From positions 1,922,001 to 1,986,000 of the forward strand of contig JAHLMK010000009.1 of the NCBI GenBank assembly GCA_019915135.1: a DNA stretch of 64,000 nt, read 5' to 3'. How positions within the stretch are numbered: the first letter of the stretch is position 1; each line of letters begins with the position of its first letter. Shown here piece by piece: positions 56,027 through 64,000 of the stretch. The translations under genes and the position numbers were made by a program. The notes beneath the pieces were generated by a model. That model searched no databases and was not told where the DNA came from. It saw only the letters and a program-made list of their open reading frames with translations. The stretch comes from Strobilurus pachycystidiatus. Lineage: Eukaryota; Basidiomycota; Agaricomycetes; Agaricales; Physalacriaceae.

Positions 56027-56830
56027 TGCGAGTTCGATGTAGGGTGAAAGAAAGGCAACCACGTTGCCAAAAGGCGAGCTTTTATAGGCTTGAACATGAG
56101 GTTTATTATGTCACATTTCCGGGTCTCCGAGTAAGCTATTGTGGCGTTGAGATTGTTGTGGGCTGCTGAATATATGAACTAGAAACCCTGGCGAGTAGAC
56201 GGCGATTCGTCTTGACATTCAAGTTGGAACACCGGTAGCAGTCAGTGTTCAGTCGGTGGTCAGTGCTTGGCATTCAGTGACTGCGAGGTATGTTGGAATC
56301 CGCGTTGATCGTTTCGAATCAACATGGCCAATAAGACTCGGAGGTACGCGTTTGGTCGGTTGAGGGCATCGATCCAGCCCCAGCTGGAGCCAGGGTGCCT
56401 TTCTCATCCAGGAAGCTTGCCTGGATGAAGTTTGCTACAACAGTCTTGGATTTCCCCGTGATTGGATTGCAGACAACGGTGTGGACAATAAATGGTGAGG
56501 GAAGGAGGCAAAGATTCAAGTCGCCGGACGCGTCTCCCTAATTAGGATCAACTTTTACAACTTGGTCCATTCAGCCCCGTGACCAGAAAATGGGCTTGAA
56601 GTTCAAACTGCGACTCGGAATGTACAGTACTGGCCCTTCCAGCCCCAGAAATCGAGCTTTCTATAGCCTTCATGATGCTCTCGCCAACTTGACGGATGAG
56701 CAGCGTCGCCTTGTACTCGTACGGTCGTGTTCCAGGACCGATACTACTGCTCGGTCATGGACATTTGAGGAGCTGGAAAATCTCTTAGTGACTGCCTGAC
56801 CTACTGCCCACGACTACTGGCGCTCGCAAG
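56027..56830. other. Intergenic with short frames only
   Basis: A minus-strand frame at 56319-56519 (NPITGKSKTVVANFIQAS...) and a plus-strand ATG frame at 56590-56799 (MGLKFKLRLGMYSTGPSSP) could be small exons. Neither could be linked to neighbours. Confidence 0.35.
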
Positions 56831-57727
56831 ATGGCATCGGCGCCCCAGCCTTTCCCGGACCGACCGACAAAGGCCCAGAGTGGGCGATTCTTTGTGACAG
56901 CCAGTGATTCACTCGACGACCTTCTCAGAAATCTCAATCTACCAAGACTAGCACACTCCGGCCATAGCGAGCGTTCCGCACTGGACGCAATACGCCTCCC
57001 CCTCACACCGAACCACTGGTATTTTCCCGTAATGGGGACTGCACGACGCTGGGGGTAACTCTCTGCGCGGCGATGCTGCTGTAGAGGTGGTTTGCAATAA
57101 CATGGGATGCAGTAGCTGGCTGGTCATATTCTTGGGAATAGCATGAGTCGGTACGCCCTTGCTCGTCGTCCTTCTCCTGTAGAGAGCTGAGGCTTAGTAC
57201 TTAATCCTGAGACAGATCCATTGGCTTGCAGGAGCTGGCCCCTTCGGCCCCGCCGCCGCGGCCATCGCTTTACAGCCCACGTCATGCCATACACCTATCT
57301 CCCTCGCGGAGGCTCCGCGGGTTATGAGCGAAATCCACCTGCACGTCCTATAGACACCGATGAGAATATCCGGGCCATCGTCTGCTTTTGTCGATTCCCT
57401 ACGCGGAGTACACTCTTTATATCTAGAGGTGATTGAGGTGATCCACGACAGTGCACGCTCCTCTTGGCTATGTCTGGAATCGGCTCTGGCCGTACCTTTT
57501 ATCTTCCGCGCAGTCTCCTGGACGACTGGTCGCCTGACGCCGTTCGCAAATTCTTGGGCCCCGCTTCTACCAAGTCAGGAGCCATGAAGGAAAAACCTAG
57601 AGTTCTGGATACCTCACAATACAACGAAGCTCTGAGATCTGCTGCCGTGAGTTGGGACAAATTGTCTCCATATATCGTTTCGGCTTACCTGTTCTTAGAA
57701 GGGCCATCCCCGCTGCCAGATCTGTGA
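56831..57727 (+). other. Coding-like blocks of an unresolved plus-strand gene
   Basis: An ATG frame at 56831-57058 (MASAPQPFPDRPTKAQSGRF) and a clearly coding-like block 57470-57727 (MSGIGSGRTFYLPRSLLDDW ... FLEGPSPLPDL) lie on the same strand, with a middle block around 57230-57430 open in more than one frame. The exon chain between them does not close, so this is either a gene with missed tiny exons or a decaying gene. No domain recognised. Confidence 0.35.
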
Positions 57728-57780
57728 GGAGTGGGACCGACGTCCTCAGAGACATGTCCTAGAGCATAGCCAAACCCCAG

Positions 57781-58251
57781 ATGGGTAAGATTCCCGCGGT
57801 CTCAAGTCCATTGTTCAACTTTCACAGTTACTACCACTGTCATCTCTGTGTATATCCTACCCTGCTCTATGGAGACCTTTCACGCCATGTTGAAAAAGAT
57901 CAGTGCGTAAGATCTGCGGAGTTATCAGTTCTACCACAGCTTGCTTTGTGTAGCACAGGATTTGGGGATTCCACCCTCAAGCGTTGCCGTCCGGAATCCA
58001 AAGAGGTTTGGGTTCTGGTGCAACAGGTGAGCCAGGACGAACCTACCGTTCCTGCCACTTCTACAAGGATTGCGTACCCACCCGTAATCCCTGAACCAGC
58101 TACTCATCCGGTAAATCTCAGCGAAGTACAAGAGCTCAGTACTAACACGCCGTTTGTCGACAGAAACCTTCCCTTCCCAGTCTACGATCGTTGTCTTGGT
58201 ACCGGGCGCAATGGAATCACACGGCTATGGCTGATGTCGAGGATGACCTAG
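57781..58251 (+). CDS. Small hypothetical protein with a zinc-finger-like C-x2-C-x12-H-x5-C motif
   Basis: Single open frame of 156 codons from the ATG at 57781. Residues about 18-40 contain YHCHLCVYPTLLYGDLSRHV followed by EKDQC, a spacing close to a C2HC/C2H2 zinc finger. The remainder is Pro/Thr/Val-rich and unstructured in look. It could be the last exon of the unresolved gene on its left. Whether it is translated is uncertain. Confidence 0.4.
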   Translation: MGKIPAVSSPLFNFHSYYHCHLCVYPTLLYGDLSRHVEKDQCVRSAELSVLPQLALCSTGFGDSTLKRCRPESKEVWVLVQQVSQDEPTVPATSTRIAYPPVIPEPATHPVNLSEVQELSTNTPFVDRNLPFPVYDRCLGTGRNGITRLWLMSRMT

Positions 58252-59237
58252 AAAGTCTACGTCTACCCCCTATCCGCCAGGATCTGTGGGATGAATCCAA
58301 GGAGCGGGAAACGTCTCGATGACGCAGATGTTGAAGTTCGCAAATGTCAATAAGCCTATTGCCAGCTTCCGAGTCCGCTGGGTGGGTGCGCGAATTTCGC
58401 CCCGCATAACGCCGCATAGGTCCTCGTAGTGCCGTATGACATCCTACTACATGTCGCGTTAGCTTTGAGAGAAATATAATTCAAGTCGGAATATACCTCA
58501 CATTGGACAATACTTAGTTTGATTATGCAGTCTTGTAAGTCGTTGCTTGCTGAACTGAGGGACCATTGCGTGCCCTCAAGGTCATTCTCTGCATCAGATC
58601 CATTGAACACAAGATCCAGGATACAGACACGAAAATTAAACAACGCGAAACCATGAGCAAGAATCCGAGTTCGTCGAGTCCAACCTCGGCGCATGGTCAG
58701 CCTCGTACCCCCAAATCCAGACCACAAGTTCCAATCTTCAAGGCCCAGAGCCTCGGCGGAACTCGAATAACTGCAGTAATAAGCTGCAGTACTAGTCAAT
58801 CGAGCAGCGCAAATCCATAATACGCCGCAAATTGAATCCGGTCCGATGGTGTATCCTTTCCCCAAAAAGCTTATCTTCACAGCATGGGTGCTCCGCGGTT
58901 GCCGCCTACACGTACATGTGGATTCGCGTGGCCATATAGTTAGGCAGAGTCAGCGTGAATCCCTGTTTCCCGACTTGAACTCTCACCTTCACATCCGCGT
59001 TGACCACCGTGACTACTTCGTCTTGCGTTCGTTGACCGGCTGCTCACGAGATAGTCGCCGTTAATGCAGGCGCCTTGGTTCGTTGACGGTAAGCCTGACC
59101 ATCAGCTATATCGTGTCGCGTCTGACTCGTTCCAGTGCCGATGGCTGAAATGCGGTGTTGGATTGGCGAGGGATTGGCCTGACTGAACAAAACTAAGCTG
59201 CATGTGGGGAATGATTCGCAGTTGGAATAGCTTGTTC
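58252..59237. other. Intergenic, no gene resolved
   Basis: Overlapping frames on both strands (58566-58820 plus is Ser/Pro-rich; 58846-59064 plus begins with ATG) without splice partners or motifs. Confidence 0.4.
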
Positions 59238-60390
59238 TTACAGATCGTCTCCGGTGTCCGTGCTTGCAAGGTAAGCGCCCCAAATGCGTTCGTACTGAGT
59301 TGTCGATTGTCGTACTAGTCCGTAGACGCCATCGTCGTCCTCGCGACGCAGGTGAATCTCACGGAAGGTAAGTTTACCAACTCGACTTGACCGCCGTCGT
59401 TGCTCACCTTGATTTAGCCGTCCTTCTTGACGTCGGACTCGTCCAATTCGGCGCGCCGTTTTCTGTGAAGAGGTAAGCACCGAATCACAATTTGACAATG
59501 GCGACTTACGAGTTGTGATTCTCGTAGACGCGCGGAATTGGATGGAGTCTCGTATCGTACTTGTATCCCTAGCATAGATTTGACGCTGTGTTTGAATGGC
59601 TGGCAAGGTGAGCGTTACGGTTTCGTCGACGAAATTTGGCTCACCTTGGTAGACGACGGAGCACAGGACGTGTTCCCCGTGAGTTGAACGAAATCTACGG
59701 TAGGTTGGTCTTGAAAGTAAAGGTGTCGAAATTTGACTGACCTTAAGTTGTAGAATCGAGGGTCTCGGTTGGGATGGCGTACGGTATCCATAGAGTACAT
59801 GTATCCTGAGAAATTCGGCGACTGGTTGAGAGTACCAAGGTAAGGGTAAGGGAGATGAAGGGAAAAGTCAAAGTACGGGACCACGCACCTTGATTGCCCG
59901 GGCTCCCGTTCGCGGCCAAAGCGGTCCATTCCCTGGCGTCCGGCGGGATCGAGTGCACCGGCGCCATCCTATGCCGTTCCTCTATGGCATCCCGCTCCGC
60001 GTAAAGTCGATGTGCCTGGGTGGGTAAGTCCCGGTTGACGGTATCTGACTGACCTTGCCGAATAGATTCGAATCCTTCAGATTGACGGATTGTTGGGGGT
60101 AGGTACTCGTCTCAGCGTAGTGCGCGGTAAAGCCTAAGTTCAACGAAAGGTCAGAAAGACCAAGTCAACGCATCTCGGTGCGCGCTAGCGCTCTCGTTCC
60201 TCCCGTCCCGTTTGCGCCGCGAATGCGCGGGCGTCGTCGCTAAGCGCCGAGTCCACGGTCTGCGGTGCCGTCGGCCCAGTCGTCGGGTATCGTCTCCGTA
60301 CTGCGCTGAGCGACGCGTTTCGAGATCCACGGTGCGTGCCCTCCGTGTGGGTCGTCGTCAAGAGACGGGCGCTTGATTGGTCGTCCATTT
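59238..60390 (-). CDS. Hypothetical gene with many very small exons
   Basis: A chain of short minus-strand coding blocks is separated by 35-75 nt introns with good donors (GTCAGT, GTGCGT, GTGAGC, GTAAGT). Coding text includes PIKRPSLDDDPHGG near the 5' end, TAHYAETSTYPQQSVNLKD, AHRLYAERDAIEERHRMAPV, SIPPDAREWTALAANGSPG, GYMYSMDTVRHPNRDPRFYN, GYKYDTRLHPIPRVYENHN, and a last exon IHLRREDDDGVYGLVRQST ending YLASTDTGDDL at 59238. The GY(M/K)Y...HP..R.Y..N units may be an internal repeat, one per exon. The AHRLY-GYMY junctions close in phase; one downstream junction does not, so the model is incomplete. Start not determined. No family recognised. Confidence 0.5.
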
Positions 60391-60984
60391 AGTGCGGCTG
60401 TAGGTGGGCGATCGTGGGCAAGGGCGATCGCCGTCAATGGGGCTTGACTTCTACTTGACTTAGCTTGACCTTGACTTTGGTAAGTCTTTCCTTACTTGCT
60501 CAAATTCTGACCCGACATTTGTACAGGCATGGAAGTAAAATATATTCAATGATATGTGAGCACAGCCAAGGTACGCTACTCGAGGGGACGCGCGGGTGTT
60601 GGAGGTCCAGGGGCGTCGACGGCGGAGGGCGTCCATCGAGTGTCCGTGGCTGAGTCGAGAGTTACAAACATGTCGCCTGCGTCAGAGTCGGTGTCCGTAA
60701 TTGAGGCTGGGGAAGCCGATCGTAATCGAGACGCGGAGCTCGAAGGTGAGTACTTAGTTGGGACTCGGCAGGTCGCACGGTTGGCCGGGCCAAGTCCTTT
60801 CCTTTCGCAGCACTGAGCACCACCATTTGGTACGCGCAGACTTCCACGAACATCGGTTCTCTAGAGTCTGCTGTGCGTTTCGGCTATTATATTTCATTGT
60901 CATAGAGTAAATTATGGGGTCGTTCATGTACGTTTCGTTTCTTAAATGATAGTTCGCCAACGTCTTACGCTGCTGTACAGTGAA
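60391..60984. other. Intergenic, no gene resolved
   Basis: A plus-strand frame about 60557-60745 (GTSAKVRYSRGRAG-like, then MSPASESVSVIEAGEADRNR) ends at a good GTGAGT donor but has no partner exon in the remaining space before 60985. Confidence 0.4.
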
Positions 60985-61905
60985 TCAACGTAGATTTCGC
61001 CTGATCATCACGCTCTCCTTCTCAATGACCTCTTCGAAAGGCATCTCCGCAGCGATATCGAGATACTCAAAGTTCCTGAGAATTAGTCGTAAGCAAATGC
61101 GAGGGTCATTGAGAGTACTCCACACTTACACTAAGTGAAAGAAGACTCGCTTCGTCCGGGGTTTGCAATGACGCGAAGTCTCCTCTGAGTCGTGTAGTTC
61201 CACTTCCACGGTCACCTCCGATGGGGGAGATCTATGTGGCCCAAAAGATTGGGATGCGGTAGAGGCGTTCAGCCGGACGGAAGGATCGTCCGGGGAAACA
61301 CATGTACAGGTCAAACTGTTCTTGGAATGACTCGTCCGGGCAGAGAAAGGCAAAGCAGCTGCAGGGTGCGCGGACGATTGCAGAGATAAATCTGATAGCA
61401 ACTTCGACCGATCTACCGTGCTTGGGATTGGCGCTGGAATGACAGGTACCGGAGAAGGAGCAGACGAGGGCTGAGCCTGAATATCGACAGTGCCTGGATT
61501 TGGCGAAGGTTGGTGACTCGATGAACGCGAAAGACTGGCAGGCTCGTCCCTCGTCACTGGCGGAGAGGCGGCGTGTAGCTGTTGCTTGTAGTAGTCGAAG
61601 ATCTCGTGCAAACTTGGGTTTCGCGGTGCCTCGACACGGGTACTATGGGATCTGAGGTGGTACAAGAAGCCCAGCTGTTGTACCAGCGATGACAGAGCCG
61701 CGGTCGGCAGCGCTGAACGCACAAAATGCGCAAAGTTCGTGAGAGGCGTAGAGTTCAGGAACTTCGGAGTAGGGCAGAGACGTGCGTGAAGGAGGGCGGG
61801 GCCAATGGTAGCAGCGCGCACGCTCGGAAGAGAAGCGGGTCCCCATACCAGGCTGAGATGTCCTGGATAAAGTCCCAGGAGTAGCGACGCAAGGAATGAG
61901 GGCAT
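60985..61905 (-). CDS. Hypothetical protein, two exons
   Basis: Exons 61905-61130 and 61075-60985, joined in phase 2 across a 54-nt intron; 288 residues from the ATG at 61905. The N-terminal 110 residues are hydrophobic-helical (MPSFLASLLLGLYPGHLSLV, LCPTPKFLNSTPLTNF, VQQLGFLYHLRSHSTRV). A Ser/Pro-rich linker follows, and the second exon ends NFEYLDIAAEMPFEEVIEKE then SVMIRRNLR. The open frame continues upstream without ATG toward 61950, so an additional 5' exon is possible. The shape (helical N-terminus, disordered middle, short conserved-looking tail) is like uncharacterised basidiomycete regulatory proteins. A cyclin-type fold was considered for the helices but no cyclin signature is visible. 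Confidence 0.6.
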
Positions 61906-62333
61906 ATCGGAAGGCAATAGTGGTTGACGAACAAGCCGTGGTGGAAAAATACAACAACCTTAGAACAGGGCGATGGCCCACTTTGATGGATCGCTGATGG
62001 CGTAAATGTTCCCAAAGTCCACGGTATTGTTCTCAAATTGCAAAGAAAAGACCGTCGTCGCTCGTCTGGTACTTAAATGGTTGTTGCGGTAGACAATAGA
62101 GACCCTGAAAGCTGATCTCGTCGTCAATGGCATCACAGTCCCATTTTGGTGACTACGTACGGACAAGAACTTGAGAAAGAGAGCAATACAACACAAATAT
62201 ATAGACAGTAACAACAGAAAAAGCAACGATTCAAGGGACCACATTCTCCTAAATACAAATACATCAGTCGCATGTCCTGACCGACGCCTACACAAATCTC
62301 AGTCTCGTTCCGTTTCCCTCGAGGGTCAAAACA
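61906..62333. other. Intergenic between the hypothetical gene and MCM7
   Basis: A minus-strand frame at 62244-61960 begins MWSLESLLFLLLLSIYLCC (signal-anchor-like) and could be a small gene or the 5' exon of the 60985-61905 gene, but no clean splice was found. Confidence 0.35.

Positions 62334-64000
<1,667 letters not shown>

Overview
This window comes from a fungal nuclear genome, most likely a basidiomycete of the Agaricomycetes. The genes are broken by many very short introns (about 45-60 nt, GT-AG, one candidate GC-AG). F-box and MYND-finger genes occur in several copies, there is a decayed Ty3/gypsy element, and the recognisable housekeeping genes are eukaryotic (MCM7, MSH4). No bacterial operon structure, CRISPR array or rRNA gene was seen, and no tRNA could be supported. 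Exon models were built by hand from reading frame, splice consensus and intron phase, so boundaries are inferred.

Left part (1-10.5 kb): a large minus-strand gene runs off the left edge. It joins a MULE-type transposase (GCM1/WRKY-like zinc finger plus DDE-like core) to a ubiquitin-specific-protease-like (C19) cysteine peptidase. Next come a fungal-type protein-kinase-like gene with a curtailed C-lobe (4534-6717, minus) and a four-exon gene of unknown function (8921-10466, minus). From 10.5 to 13.7 kb there are only degenerate GC-rich repeats.

Middle (13.7-41 kb): two F-box genes (13706-15954 and 26549-28105); two single-pass membrane proteins with long soluble helical tails (19568-20847 and 33809-35262, both minus); a broken type-B carboxylesterase (about 22860-24506); and a pair of MYND-finger paralogues in opposite orientation (29212-31251 minus, 36021-37998 plus) around one of the membrane genes, with the same intron positions and phases. 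A 28-bp-arm foldback hairpin lies between the divergent genes at 35.3 and 36.0 kb.

Relic zone (41-46.5 kb): a dead gypsy reverse transcriptase/RNase H with a 20-bp tandem duplication and a mutated active site; an intact third MYND gene (43383-44704); then a truncated MSH4 copy joined to a fragment resembling a CNH-domain vacuolar sorting protein, both with stop codons.

Right part (47-64 kb): small genes of unknown function, a convergent pair formed by a putative 2-oxoglutarate/Fe(II) dioxygenase-like protein (51886-54026) and a conserved-looking 397-residue protein (54677-56026), a gene with many tiny exons (about 59238-60390), and the 3' two thirds of MCM7 (62334-64000, minus), whose frame is interrupted by two apparent single-base insertions.
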